Shown here in pieces: positions 1-8,178 of a stretch of 64,000 nt of DNA. Under the pieces are notes generated by a model. That model was not told the origin of the DNA. It did not search any database and was given only the letters and a program-made list of their open reading frames with translations. The DNA comes from Streptomyces sp. A0958 (GTDB lineage Bacteria; Actinomycetota; Actinomycetes; Streptomycetales; Streptomycetaceae). Made by a program: the position numbers and the translations under genes. The stretch lies in assembly GCF_004795035.1 (NCBI RefSeq), contig NZ_SSBK01000030.1, positions 1 through 64,000 on the forward strand, in the 5' to 3' direction. Position 1 is the first letter of the stretch. Each line of letters opens with the position of its first letter.

Positions 1-68
1 AATCCGATCGCGATCCGGTCCGACAACCGCTCGTCCGTTTCCGGCTTGACCTGTCCAGGGCGTGGCAT
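1..68 (-). CDS. IS4-type transposase, N-terminus only (cut by window edge)
   Basis: The minus strand starts ATG at 68 behind a strong AGGAGG and reads MPRPGQVKPETDERLSDRIA before the window ends. This opening is what I recall for IS4-family transposases common in Streptomyces, whose proteins begin with a PGQVKP segment followed by a DRIAIGVLTR-like stretch. Only 22 residues are visible, so catalytic residues and intactness cannot be judged. It lies beside a second, degenerate transposase, consistent with an insertion-prone region. The family call rests on recognition of a short N-terminus. Confidence 0.55.
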   Translation of the reverse strand, partial: MPRPGQVKPETDERLSDRIAIG

Positions 69-122
69 CCCGGCACCTCCTGAACAGGCACCCTACCAGC
101 CGAGATCCTTAAGTCACTGGTA

Positions 123-627
123 TTGAGGCTAGGACATGCGCAGGTCCATACGTCGACCGCGTGGCTTGGTTCACGTGAAGTGGTTCTCGCTCAACTTCTG
201 TGGTGCGTGCAGAGCAGCGCCCCGGCGTTCGCGCTTCGAAGCCGCACGAACTTCATTCCGCAGACTGGCACGCGGGCTGTCCGCCCTCGACCGAGGCCTC
301 GTTCACGAAGTCGACGGGAAGCCCCTGAACGCCTGGGCCTATGCCGCTTGAAGGGGCGAGGTCAGCCGTCCGCCACGTCCACGAAACGCAGAGGGAATTC
401 CGAGTCGGAGGTCAGCAAGAGCTGTCGCCTGGAGCCGTCGAGCGCCGTGACGCCGATGCCGTCGGGCGGGAATGGCCCGAGCACCTGTCCGTTAACCTCG
501 AAGTTTCGTGACGGTCCGCCGGCGGAGTCGGTGGACCGCTTTCGTGCCGTGGGCTGAGAGTGTGGGCAGGTTGATGGCCCGAGTGTCGTCTCGGGTGGCG
601 CCGGGTTCCACTGCTCCGGGTGTCGAG
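123..627. other. Region without an intact gene; possible coding remnant on minus strand
   Basis: No convincing complete gene is present. On the minus strand an open frame of about 45 residues runs from roughly 510 to a TGA at 362-364. It reads like the C-terminal end of a real protein (for example the segments GPFPPDGIGVTALDG and SEFPLRFVDVADG). It has no start codon with a ribosome site and is probably the tail of a gene cut by the neighbouring insertion elements. I do not recognise its family. Base composition is less extreme than in the rest of the window. Confidence 0.3.
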
Positions 628-2091
628 CTGCTGTCGTAGGGACGGAAAGTTGCTGGTCAGCCGGGGTTCGGCAGGAGTGAGAGCTGGTCGAGTGCGGCGG
701 TGATGTGGCCGGTCCAGGGCCAGTGCCGGGCCAGCCGGAGGATCCGTCGGCGGCCGGTGGTGACGAGCTGTCCGGCCGTGGTGAACAGGCGGAGTCGCAG
801 GCGGCGGGGTTCCCAGAGGCGGGCCTTGCCGGTCAGGGCGAGCATCGGCATCCAGGCCAGCAGGTCGAGAGCGATCTGCACGATCTCCAGCCAGATCCGG
901 TTCTGGGCGGTGCGGTGCAGGGGCAGGTTCCGCAGGCCGGTGGCCCGGGCATTTCGGATGCGGTCCTCGGCCCGGGCCCGCAGTCGGTGACGGAGTTCGA
1001 GTTCGGCGATCGGCCGTCCCGCAGTGTTGGTGGCGAAGCACGTCAGCCGCATGCCGTCCGCGTCGGTGAGCCGCAACTGAGCTCCGGTGTGCGGTCGTTC
1101 CTTGCGGGCGATCAGCCGCACGCCCTTGGGTCAGCCGTCCTGGACGTCGCCGGTGAGTTCGGCGACCCAGGCGCCGTCGCGGATCTCGCCGTCCGTTTCG
1201 ACGGCCGGCGTCCAGGCCGATGCCGGAACCTTCAGCACGTGCTGGTGGATTTGCTCGGTGACCGTCATGCCGACCGAGTAGGACAGCCACCGTCCTCGCC
1301 GGGCGAGCCAGGCGAGGAAGTCGTGGGTGCCGCCCGCGGAGTCGGTGCGGATCAGGGTCCGGTGCCCGCGCCGGTATTTCTTCGGCAGCTGGGCCAGGGC
1401 GAGTTGGGTGGCGGTGATGTGGTCGGCCGCCGTGTTCGAGCCCGCGTTGCCCGGTCTGAGCAGGGCCGCGACCGGTTCACCGGTGCCGCCCGGCCCGTGG
1501 TCGACGAACCCCATCAGCGGGTGGTGGCCGTAGGTCCGCTTCCATGTGGGTGCGGCATCTTCCTTGTCGGAGTGCGCGATCACCAGCTCTCCGTCGAGGT
1601 CCACGGTCACCGTCCCGCCCGCGTCAGGTGCTTCGCGGTCGGCCATCCGCCAGACGTGTTGGCGGGCTTCGGCCCGCGCGGCCCGGATCGCGGTGAGGGC
1701 CTTCGGCCCGGCCGCGGCGAGGGTGTCGATGAGGCGGGAGACCGTCGGATCGGAGGCCACCGGCCCGAACACGGCCGGCTCCGCCCGGAGCATGGCTACA
1801 TCCGCAAGGCAGTCCCCGCCCAACGCGACCGCCAGGGCCACGTCCGGCAGGATCTTGCCCGGATCGTGCACCGCCCGAGCCTTCCGCCACGGCGCCGCCG
1901 ACGCTGATATCGCGGTGTCCAAGCCGGCCTTGCGGACCGTCTCGACCAGCAGCACGCCCCGGCCTGCGAGACCACCGCCCGGCCGCCGCCCTCGATACGG
2001 ACACGCGGGTAGGACCCGATACGCTTACTCACCTGGAGAGTGCTTCTTTCCTGCGGCTGACTGGACCCTAGACAAGTCCCATCGTTGCAGG
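628..2091 (-). mobile_element. Degenerate IS1380-type insertion sequence
   Basis: The element is defined by the broken transposase gene inside it. Candidate imperfect terminal inverted repeats are ctgctgtcgtagggac (628-643) and, on the other strand, ctgcaacgatgggac (from 2076-2090). They match only partly, so the exact ends are uncertain. No target-site duplication could be confirmed by eye. The element is probably immobile because its only gene is inactivated twice. Confidence 0.4.
657..2032 (-). pseudogene. IS1380-type transposase, inactivated by a frameshift and a stop
   Basis: Read from a GTG near 2032, the protein begins MSKRIGSYPRVRIEGGG, then shifts frame. One base appears to be missing near 1954-1957, where VVSQAGA should run on into VLLVETVRKAGL. 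The frame then continues through the IS1380-type core (VTVDLDGELV, the TYGHHPL segment, IRTDSAGGTHDF) to an in-frame TGA at 1131-1133. There a tryptophan codon before PKG seems to have mutated from TGG to TGA. The same frame resumes directly after the stop and reaches the family's usual C-terminus, ITAALDQLSLLPNPG, ending at 657. Total length fits a transposase of about 460 residues. Two independent lesions make this a pseudogene. Confidence 0.85.
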
Positions 2092-2100
2092 TCAGGAGCA

Positions 2101-2629
2101 CTCTCCGCTTATTTGATCAAGGCATGGGCGAGCCCGCTCGCGAAAGCGCGAGGCTAGGGGAGAGGCGGTAACGGAGTCGGGGGCGCTACGGGTGGGCCGC
2201 GCGGTTGGCTGCCTTGCGGCGGATGTGCCGGGCGGACTGTTTCCCGCTATGGGCGCGGGGAGTGCCCCGTAGCGGCGCGGTACGTACCGCACCGAACCTC
2301 CGCTGCCGGGGGTCGAGGCGGATGAAAGAGGACTCAACGGGATATGAATGTCCGCCTCTGTGGCGTTTCCGCAGGTGAGACGGGTCACTCGTTTAGCTTC
2401 GAGTCCCACCCGTCCCACCGAGTATCCCCAGGCAGAATCGTTCTGACCTGGGGAGACGTGTTTTCTGGGGCGTTCCGCGTGCGGCGGACGCCTTGCGACG
2501 TGCCGTATCGGCGGGCCCCGACCGTCCCGGATCGCGGGCCGGCGCCGCCCTGGTGGGTGCGGACGTGCGGCATCTGCCCCGCCGGGCGTCACTGATCCGA
2601 CAGCGAACGGCCACAGGGTGACGCCCAGA
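2101..2629. other. Gene-free stretch between the insertion element and the ArsR group
   Basis: About 530 bases with no reading frame I would defend on either strand. The only structured element is the long hairpin at 2374-2419. Overall it reads like intergenic DNA or the scar of older mobile-element events. Confidence 0.4.
2374..2419. repeat. Long hairpin containing a tRNA-3'-end-like segment
   Basis: Arms GGTGAGACGGGT (2374-2385) and ACCCGTCCCACC (2408-2419) pair with one mismatch. Inside them ACTCG (2387-2391) pairs with CGAGT (2400-2404) around an 8-base loop. The right half, 2398-2419, also has the layout of a tRNA 3' end: T-loop TTCGAGT, five T-stem bases CCCAC, seven acceptor bases CCGTCCC, a discriminator A, then CC. 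It could be a terminator, an operator, or an attachment-site remnant of an integrative element. I could not assign it to a specific tRNA. Confidence 0.35.
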
Positions 2630-2680
2630 TGCAACCCGTGGGTTGCACCTTGGATTTCGATGTGCAACTGTGGGGTTGCA
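2630..2680. promoter_or_regulatory. Paired palindromic operators upstream of the SRPBCC/ArsR genes
   Basis: Two related palindromes lie just upstream of the start at 2709. The first, TGCAACCC-GT-GGGTTGCA (2630-2647), is perfect. The second, TGCAAC-6-GTTGCA (2663-2680), shares the outer half-sites. Their centres are 33 bases apart, about three helical turns, so two dimers could bind the same face. Placement between promoter and start is typical of autoregulation by the ArsR-type repressor encoded second in the operon. That link is inferred from position and symmetry. Confidence 0.65.
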
Positions 2681-2708
2681 GTCAATGGCAACGGCAGAGG
2701 AGCCCCTC

Positions 2709-3155
2709 ATGAGCGAGGACCGGATCGAGCGCGAAACGCTGATCGCCGCACCCCTGGAGCGGGTCTGGTCGCTGGTGGCCCAGCCCGGGTTCTGGGTGGC
2801 CGACAAGGCGAGCCTGCCCGGCACCGTGGCCAGGGAGGGTGAGTCGATGATCGCGAAGCACGCCGAGCACGGCGACTTCCCGGTGCGTGTGGAGAAGGTC
2901 GAGCCGCCCACGTACCTGGCGTACCGCTGGACCAGCGCGTTCCCCGGGGAGGAGCTGCGCGTGGACAACAGCACCCTGGTGGAGTTCAAGTTGACCCCGG
3001 AAGGCGACCGGACGCGGCTGCGCGTCGTCGAGAGCGGGTTCGCGGCGCTGGCCGGCTCCGAGGAGCTGCGCGGTCAGAATCTGAAGGATCACAGCGGAGG
3101 CTGGCCCCTGGAGCTCGACGCGCTCAAGTCGCGCGCCGAACAGCCCGCCACGTGA
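2709..3155 (+). CDS. SRPBCC (AHSA1-like) domain protein
   Basis: A 148-residue START/SRPBCC-fold protein of the AHSA1-like group, recognised by the opening IERETLIAAPLERVWSLVA, the central tryptophan-rich WTSAFPGEE strand, LVEFKLTPEGDRTRLRVVESGF, and a C-terminal helix. Members bind small hydrophobic ligands or act as modulators; the ligand here is unknown. I chose ATG 2709 because GAGGAG sits eight bases upstream; in-frame ATGs at 2643 and 2685 would fall within or right next to the operators. The stop overlaps the next start (GTGA), so translation is coupled to the ArsR gene, a pairing common in actinobacteria. Confidence 0.8.
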   Translation: MSEDRIERETLIAAPLERVWSLVAQPGFWVADKASLPGTVAREGESMIAKHAEHGDFPVRVEKVEPPTYLAYRWTSAFPGEELRVDNSTLVEFKLTPEGDRTRLRVVESGFAALAGSEELRGQNLKDHSGGWPLELDALKSRAEQPAT

Positions 3156-3520
3156 CGGAAGAACGTCCCGGCGCCGCCGAGGTCGTCGACAGCGTCCTCG
3201 GTGCGCTGGCCGACCCGACGCGACGTCAGCTGCTCGACCTGCTCGCCGCGCAGGGCGAGGCCACCGCGACGACGCTGGCCGAACACCTTCCCGTCTCGCG
3301 GCAGGCGGTGGTCAAGCACCTCGCCGTCCTGGACGCCGCCGGGCTGGTTTCCGGCAGCCGGATCGGGCGCGAGGTGCGGTACGTGGTGCGGCCCGCGGCG
3401 CTGGACACGACTGCGGGGTGGATGGCCTCGCTCGCGGCCGACTGGGACCGGCGGTTGGCGAACATCAAACGCGTCGCTGAGGCAGCGGAGCGGGATTCGA
3501 GTGCGGCACGCCCCGACTGA
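3152..3520 (+). CDS. ArsR-family transcriptional repressor
   Basis: A 122-residue winged-helix protein. LGALADPTRRQLLDLLA is the signature opening of the ArsR family. The recognition helix is within VSRQAVVKHLAVLDAAGLV, and the wing follows with GREVRYVV. The metal-binding cysteines of classical ArsR/SmtB sensors are absent, which fits the SRPBCC-linked subgroup that senses other signals. It starts at GTG 3152 inside the previous stop. It most likely binds the two TGCAAC/GTTGCA palindromes upstream of the operon and represses its own synthesis and that of its SRPBCC partner. Confidence 0.85.
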   Translation: MTEERPGAAEVVDSVLGALADPTRRQLLDLLAAQGEATATTLAEHLPVSRQAVVKHLAVLDAAGLVSGSRIGREVRYVVRPAALDTTAGWMASLAADWDRRLANIKRVAEAAERDSSAARPD

Positions 3521-3535
3521 AAGGGAAAGCACGCT

Positions 3536-4018
3536 ATGGACACGACAGTACTTCGCAGCGCCTACGAACGGTTGCTCGACGTGGCGGCCATTCCGGACCT
3601 CGGCGACGCGGACGACGAAGGATGGAACGCCGACCGGATACTGGCCCATCTCCTCAGCGTCGATGCCTCGGTCGCAGCGGTTGCTCTGGGCGTCGTCGCC
3701 GGCGCGCGGCCCACCTTCGACAACCGGATCTCCCTCGACACCTGGAACCTTGACCGGATCATCACCGGGCACTCAGGCCGGGCCGACCTGATCGATCACG
3801 TCCGGAGTCAGGCCGCGATCCTGTGCGACATCGCCGATCAGCTCAACGAGGAAGCCGCCTCGGTTGCGGTGCCGTCGCTCCTCCTGTCCAATGACGCACT
3901 CGTGCTGGACCAGCCGATTTCGCTGGCAAACCTCATCGATGGCCTCGCCGAGGACCACGTGCCCGCGCATACGCGACAGCTCATCGAACTTCGCGTCGCC
4001 GTCCCTGGGCAGGCCTGA
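3536..4018 (+). CDS. DinB-like four-helix-bundle protein
   Basis: A 160-residue, mostly helical protein starting ATG 3536 behind GAAAGGGAAAG, 15 bases after the ArsR gene and probably in the same operon. WNADRILAHLLSVDAS near residue 30 and AEDHVPAHTRQLIEL near residue 140 place histidines where DinB/mycothiol-dependent maleylpyruvate-isomerase-fold proteins carry metal ligands. The fold assignment is by pattern only and the reaction is unknown. Context suggests a role in the same stress or small-molecule response as the SRPBCC protein. Confidence 0.6.
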   Translation: MDTTVLRSAYERLLDVAAIPDLGDADDEGWNADRILAHLLSVDASVAAVALGVVAGARPTFDNRISLDTWNLDRIITGHSGRADLIDHVRSQAAILCDIADQLNEEAASVAVPSLLLSNDALVLDQPISLANLIDGLAEDHVPAHTRQLIELRVAVPGQA

Positions 4019-4138
4019 AGGCGGCGCCCGAGTCGAACATCGGACGCCCGGTCCCCGGTCTCCCCGAGGACCGGCTGCGTGCGGGGGGACGGCTCTCCCC
4101 CGGGGCCCGGCGGGCCGTGCTCGGCGTGGCGCGGCCGG

Positions 4139-5007
4139 TTACGGCGCGGACTCCCGAACGGTCAGCCGGGTCGGCAGGATCAGCGGGCTCGGGTCCTGTC
4201 CGTCGATCGCGCTGACCAGCATCCGTGCCATCTCGTGCCCCAGCGCCCTGACCGGCTGGCGCACGGTGGTCAGCGGCGGATTGGCGTGCCGAGCCCCGGC
4301 CAGGTCGTCGAAGCCGATCACCGAGACGTCCTCGGGCACCCGCCGCCCCCGGCGACGCAGCACCTGGAGCGCACCGATCGCCATCCCGTCCGATGCCGCG
4401 AACACCGCGTCCACCTGCGGATGCGCGTCCAGCAGTCGCTCCATCGCCTCCGCGCCGCCCTCCACCTGGAACGCACCGGAGGAAACGCCCAGCAGGGGGA
4501 TGCCGGCCAGCGTCAGCCCCTCGGTGAAGCCCTGCTCGCGGGCAACCGAGACCCGGCTGTCCACCTGGCCGGTGATCATGACGGGTCCGGTCCGCCCTGC
4601 GCGCACGAGGTGATCGGCGGCCAGCCTGCCCCCGCCCCTGTTGTCGGCGTCCACGTACCAGCGGGGCTCCCCGGTCAGGGGCAGGCCGCCGAAGACGACT
4701 GGCATCCCGGCGTCCTCGGCCAGCCGTCCCAGCGGGTCGTCGCCGCGCAGCGCTATCAGCATGATGCCGTCGGCACGGCGTGAGCGGACCATCTGCTGCA
4801 GGCGGCTCCGGCCGCGCGGCGTATTGGCGAGCACCAGGATCAGTTCCAGGTCGGTCTCGTCCAGGGCCGCGCTCACCCCGACGATGATCTCGGCGAAGAA
4901 CGGGTCCGCGAACAGGCCGGTCTCGTCACTGGAAGCGGCCAGCACCACCGCGCCGACCTTGCTGCTGGCCAGCGCCCGCGCGGTCGGGTTCGGTACGTAT
5001 CCCAGCA
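4139..5007 (-). pseudogene. LacI-family regulator lacking its DNA-binding domain
   Basis: About 289 residues covering the sugar-binding core and ending DPSPLILPTRLTVRESAP. Visible family features include LGYVPNPTARALASSK (the hinge region), ADGIMLIALRGDDPL, VDAVFAASDGMAIGALQVL, VPEDVSVIGFDDLAGARHANP and PPLTTVRQPV. The helix-turn-helix that should precede LGYVPN (about 50 residues) is missing. At about 5007 the sequence switches directly into antisense DNA of a GH6 cellulase. There is no start codon or ribosome site at the junction, so a working repressor is unlikely. The original was probably a cellobiose-type regulator divergent from the cellulase. Confidence 0.8.
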
Positions 5008-5542
5008 GTGCCTGTGGCTCGCCACCAAGGGCCCCGAGTCGTCCCGCGGCCACGCCGACCAGTGCGCCAGTCAGTTCTACTCCCCGGACGCCCCGAACGA
5101 CGGAGCTCCGGGCAACGCCGTCTCCTCCACCGACCCCGCCACCTGGCACTGGACCGACACCTGGTTCGACCGGAACGTGGGCAGCCCGTCCAGCAAGGAC
5201 CTGGCGCACTTCGTGATCGACACCAGCCGCAACGGCAAGGGCGTGTGGACCCCGCCGCCGGGCAAGTACAGCGGCGACCCGGAGACCTGGTGCAACCCGC
5301 CCGGGCGGGGCATGGGCCCTCGCCCGACCGCCGACACCGGCGTCCCGCTCGTCGACGCGTACCTGTACGTGAAGACCATCGGCGAGTCCGACGGCAGTTG
5401 CACCCGCAACACCGGAGGCACGATCGACCCCGAGTACGGCAGCGTCGACCCGGCTGCCGGCGTCTGGTGGCCCGAACAGGCGCACGAACTCGCCCGCAAC
5501 GCGGTGCCTCGCCTGGCACTCAACCACTGGCTCGGGTTCTGA
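5006..5542 (+). pseudogene. C-terminal fragment of a GH6 cellulase / cellobiohydrolase
   Basis: In-frame coding sequence for about 178 residues, ending at TGA 5540-5542. Typical glycoside hydrolase family 6 motifs appear in order: LWLATKGPESSRGHADQC, WTDTWFDRNVG, VIDTSRNGKG, WCNPPGRGMGPRP, DAYLYVKTIGESDGSC and VWWPEQAHELARNA. The N-terminal half of the catalytic domain, any carbohydrate-binding module and the secretion signal are missing. The reading frame enters abruptly at the LacI junction near 5007 with no start signal. The protein cannot fold as an intact cellulase. It records a lost cellulose-use locus. Confidence 0.85.
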
Positions 5543-5563
5543 CCAGCGGAAACATCGCGACCT

Positions 5564-5634
5564 GCGAGGACGCCGGTTCGGCGTCCTCGCGGCCGAGGCC
5601 CTGCGGGGGCGCGAGCCGCCCGGCAGGGCCTCGG
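5564..5634. terminator. Double hairpin between the GH6 remnant and the ATP-grasp gene
   Basis: Two strong inverted repeats in tandem: GCGAGGACGCC/GGCGTCCTCGC (5564-5574 and 5580-5590) and CCGAGGCCCTGC/GCAGGGCCTCGG (5593-5604 and 5623-5634). They lie between convergent reading frames, so they probably stop transcription from both sides and mark the left border of the biosynthetic cluster. Confidence 0.65.
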
Positions 5635-5639
5635 TGCGG

Positions 5640-6884
5640 TCAGCCGGCCGACTCCGCGCCGGCGGGCTTCTCCGGTGTGACGGGTTCGACGCGTATGGAG
5701 GAGAAGGCGTCACGGAGGAAGCGGTCCAGTTCGGCCGAGTCGCCGGGGCCGACGACGCCGGCCAGCGGGATGTCGGTGTCCGCGTAGCTGAGCACGGTCT
5801 TGATCGGCTCGTCCTCGGACCGCTGGCTCCACCGGTGGACGAGCGGGCTCTCGCGGAACGCCGCTTCGCCCTCGATCCGGCAGTGCTCGGCGCCGAGCTT
5901 GTGGCTCGGCCAGCAGAACCAGCCGTATCGGGACCCGTCGGCCTCGGGCCAGGACAGCTCCTCGGCGGCCACACCGCCGGTGACCAGCTGGAGGTACCGG
6001 GAGGGCAGGTGCACTCCGGTGGCGAGCTCGAAGGTGTCGACCACGTCCGCGCCGCCGAAGCGGGCGCCGACCTCCAGGAACACCAGCCCGTCCGGGGTCT
6101 CGATGCCTTCGAGGTGGAAGAGGCTGGTGGTGATGTCGACGGCGGCGAGGCAGTCCAGGGTCCAGCGGCTCAGCTCCGGGGTCAGCTCGATCTGCACCGA
6201 GCCGAGCGGCGTTCCCTGCGCGTATCCCAGGCAGGTGCCGACGTAGCGGCTGGCCTGGACCACCATGGGCTTGCCGTCGATCAGCATGCCGTCCACGTGG
6301 ATGATGGGCCCGGTGACGAACTCCTCGACCTCGAAGCCGTCCTGCTCGGCGCCTTCGGGCACCCCGGCCTCGCGGACCGCAGCCAGGGCCGCGTCCGCTG
6401 TCGGGTAGATGTGTACGTTCATGCTCGCCGCGCCGTCCAGCGGCTTGAGCACCGTCTCGCCCGACCAGGGCAGCCCGCCGGGCCCGGCGTCGAGCGCTTC
6501 GGTCAGGGACAGGAACCGGGGGACCCGCAGACCCGCCGCGGCGACCATGGACTTCATGACCACCTTGTCGCGCCAGGGCAGGATGTCCTCCTCCCGGTCA
6601 CCGGGCACGCCGAGGGCCGCCCGCACCCGGGCACCGGCGATCAGGTCGAACTCGGAGAGTGCGAGCACCATGTCGAAGGCGGGGAGCCCGTCGACGGCGG
6701 CCAGCACCTCGTCCGTGAGGTCGCCGGTGTCCGGGCGTTCGATGCGCGTGCAGCGGAGGTCGGACGGAAGGGTGGCCAGCCGGTCCGCCGGGCCGACGTA
6801 GGTGACGTCGTGTGCCGCGTGGTCAATTCCGGTCGCGTGCCGGATCATTTTGTCCGTGACTCGGTGCAGGATCAGGATGCGCAT
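5640..6884 (-). CDS. ATP-grasp carboxylate-amine ligase (cluster ligase 1)
   Basis: A 414-residue ATP-grasp enzyme. The N-terminal region (MRILILHRVTDKM...) forms the pre-ATP-grasp domain. Nucleotide-binding segments include PWRDKVVMKSMVAAAG and ETVLKPLDGAASMNVH. EEFVTGPIIHVDGML and VFLEVGARFGGADVV supply the conserved acidic and metal-binding residues. Such enzymes activate a carboxylate as acyl phosphate and join it to an amine, as in L-amino-acid ligases of the bacilysin BacD type. ATG 6884 has AGGA at good spacing. The gene overlaps the end of the upstream MFS gene by 62 bases, which suggests coupled expression of ligase and exporter. Substrates cannot be read from sequence. Confidence 0.8.
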   Translation of the reverse strand: MRILILHRVTDKMIRHATGIDHAAHDVTYVGPADRLATLPSDLRCTRIERPDTGDLTDEVLAAVDGLPAFDMVLALSEFDLIAGARVRAALGVPGDREEDILPWRDKVVMKSMVAAAGLRVPRFLSLTEALDAGPGGLPWSGETVLKPLDGAASMNVHIYPTADAALAAVREAGVPEGAEQDGFEVEEFVTGPIIHVDGMLIDGKPMVVQASRYVGTCLGYAQGTPLGSVQIELTPELSRWTLDCLAAVDITTSLFHLEGIETPDGLVFLEVGARFGGADVVDTFELATGVHLPSRYLQLVTGGVAAEELSWPEADGSRYGWFCWPSHKLGAEHCRIEGEAAFRESPLVHRWSQRSEDEPIKTVLSYADTDIPLAGVVGPGDSAELDRFLRDAFSSIRVEPVTPEKPAGAESAG

Positions 6885-8178
6885 GATAGGTCCTCAGACG
6901 TGCGAGAAGCGGTATGAGTAGGGCGACAACGCAGACGGAGCCGATGACGGAACCCAGGGCGATGCTCTGGGGGCTGAAGGAAGTGGTGAAGAGGGTGACC
7001 AGGAGTCCGGCGGCCGGCAGGGACAACTGGTTCAGGAGAATGATGATGGCGATCGTCTTCGCGAAGTGCTCGCGCGGAATTCTCCTGACGCGCTCCGTGC
7101 GTATGACGACGTTGAAGAATCCGACGGTCCCGAGCAGGACCGCGTAGCTCACCGCGTACTGGGTGAAGGTGTTCGCCAGGCCCACTCCGATGCCGCCCAG
7201 GCCGATCAGGGAGTAGGACGTCATCAGGGCGGCGAAGGGATTCATCCGCTTCGTCAGCCTCGGGACGACGAAGAAGGTCAGGATGCCGACGATCCCGGCC
7301 CCGGTGCTCAACGCCCCGTAGTACTCGTCCGGTTGGTGGAAGACACCCACGGTGGTGGCGGCGCTGGTGGCCATGCCGACACCGACCATGAGATTGACCG
7401 TCATGGTCAGCCCGACCAGGCCCAGGATCGCGGGCAGCTTGAGCAGGGTCGTCACGCCCTCGCCTATGCCGGTGGCGACCGAACGGACCGTGGTGGGTTC
7501 GGTGGTGTCCCCGTCGAGGGCTTCGGCCCGGAGCCAGCGGCGCAGGGACAGGGTGTTGAGGGTGGTCAGCCCGTACACCACACCGATCACCGCGAGCAGA
7601 CTGGTGGTCGGCAGCGCCGAGGCGAGCAGCGCGGCGAGCACCGGGCCCGCCACCTCGCTGGTCTGCTCCGTCCCCTGGATGATCGACTGCGCCCGGACCA
7701 TCTGGTCCATGGGGACGAACCGGGGGAGTGTGGCTTCGAGCGCGACGTACGACTGTGCGCCCGCCACCGACATGCCGGCGGCCAGCACACACAGCGTGAT
7801 GAACTTCCCGTCCGGTATGAGGAACATCAGGGCGAACGCGGTCAGCGCCAGACCGGAGCGGACGAAGTCCGAGCCCATGTACAGGAGGTAGCTGCGTATT
7901 CGGTCCGCGAACACCCCGGCCACGGGCAGGAATATCACCCGGGGCAGCCACTCGACCAGGAAGATCAGGCCGGTCTGCGACGCGCTGCCCGTCAATTTGT
8001 AGGCGAGCAGCGGAATGGCGAACAGGAGGAACTGGTCGCCGAGTGCGGCCAGTCCGCGACCGGCCACGAAACGCGCCACTTGGGGGGTCGGCATATAGGC
8101 GTGTGGTGGCGTTTCCGTATCGCTGCCGCCGTCCTCCCCGGGCGCCTCGGCCGTGTTCTCCCTCGCTTCGTGGCTCAT
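6823..8178 (-). CDS. MFS transporter, probable product exporter
   Basis: A 451-residue membrane protein of the major facilitator superfamily, about twelve hydrophobic segments. It resembles the MFS_3/EntS-like export group in segments such as GLAALGDQFLLFAIPLLAYKLTGSA near residue 40 and LPRVIFLPVAGVFADRI. The first 30 residues are acidic and cytosolic. ATG 8178 has GGGGGAG upstream and overlaps (ATGA) the stop of a possible 20-residue reading frame. The gene runs divergently from the main biosynthetic operon and is cotranscribed with ATP-grasp ligase 1, so export of, or resistance to, the cluster product is the likely role. Confidence 0.8.
   Translation of the reverse strand: MSHEARENTAEAPGEDGGSDTETPPHAYMPTPQVARFVAGRGLAALGDQFLLFAIPLLAYKLTGSASQTGLIFLVEWLPRVIFLPVAGVFADRIRSYLLYMGSDFVRSGLALTAFALMFLIPDGKFITLCVLAAGMSVAGAQSYVALEATLPRFVPMDQMVRAQSIIQGTEQTSEVAGPVLAALLASALPTTSLLAVIGVVYGLTTLNTLSLRRWLRAEALDGDTTEPTTVRSVATGIGEGVTTLLKLPAILGLVGLTMTVNLMVGVGMATSAATTVGVFHQPDEYYGALSTGAGIVGILTFFVVPRLTKRMNPFAALMTSYSLIGLGGIGVGLANTFTQYAVSYAVLLGTVGFFNVVIRTERVRRIPREHFAKTIAIIILLNQLSLPAAGLLVTLFTTSFSPQSIALGSVIGSVCVVALLIPLLARLRTYHAHPDPAPSHGQNDPARDRN

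Noticed and set aside
705..1907. Plus-strand frame of 400 codons over the insertion element
   Set aside because: It is the antisense shadow of the IS1380-type transposase and has arginine/glycine-rich composition typical of shadows.
4139..5974. Minus-strand open frame of 611 codons
   Set aside because: Only the part up to about 5007 is LacI-like. The rest is antisense to the GH6 fragment and the start of the neighbouring gene; it is open only because of high GC.
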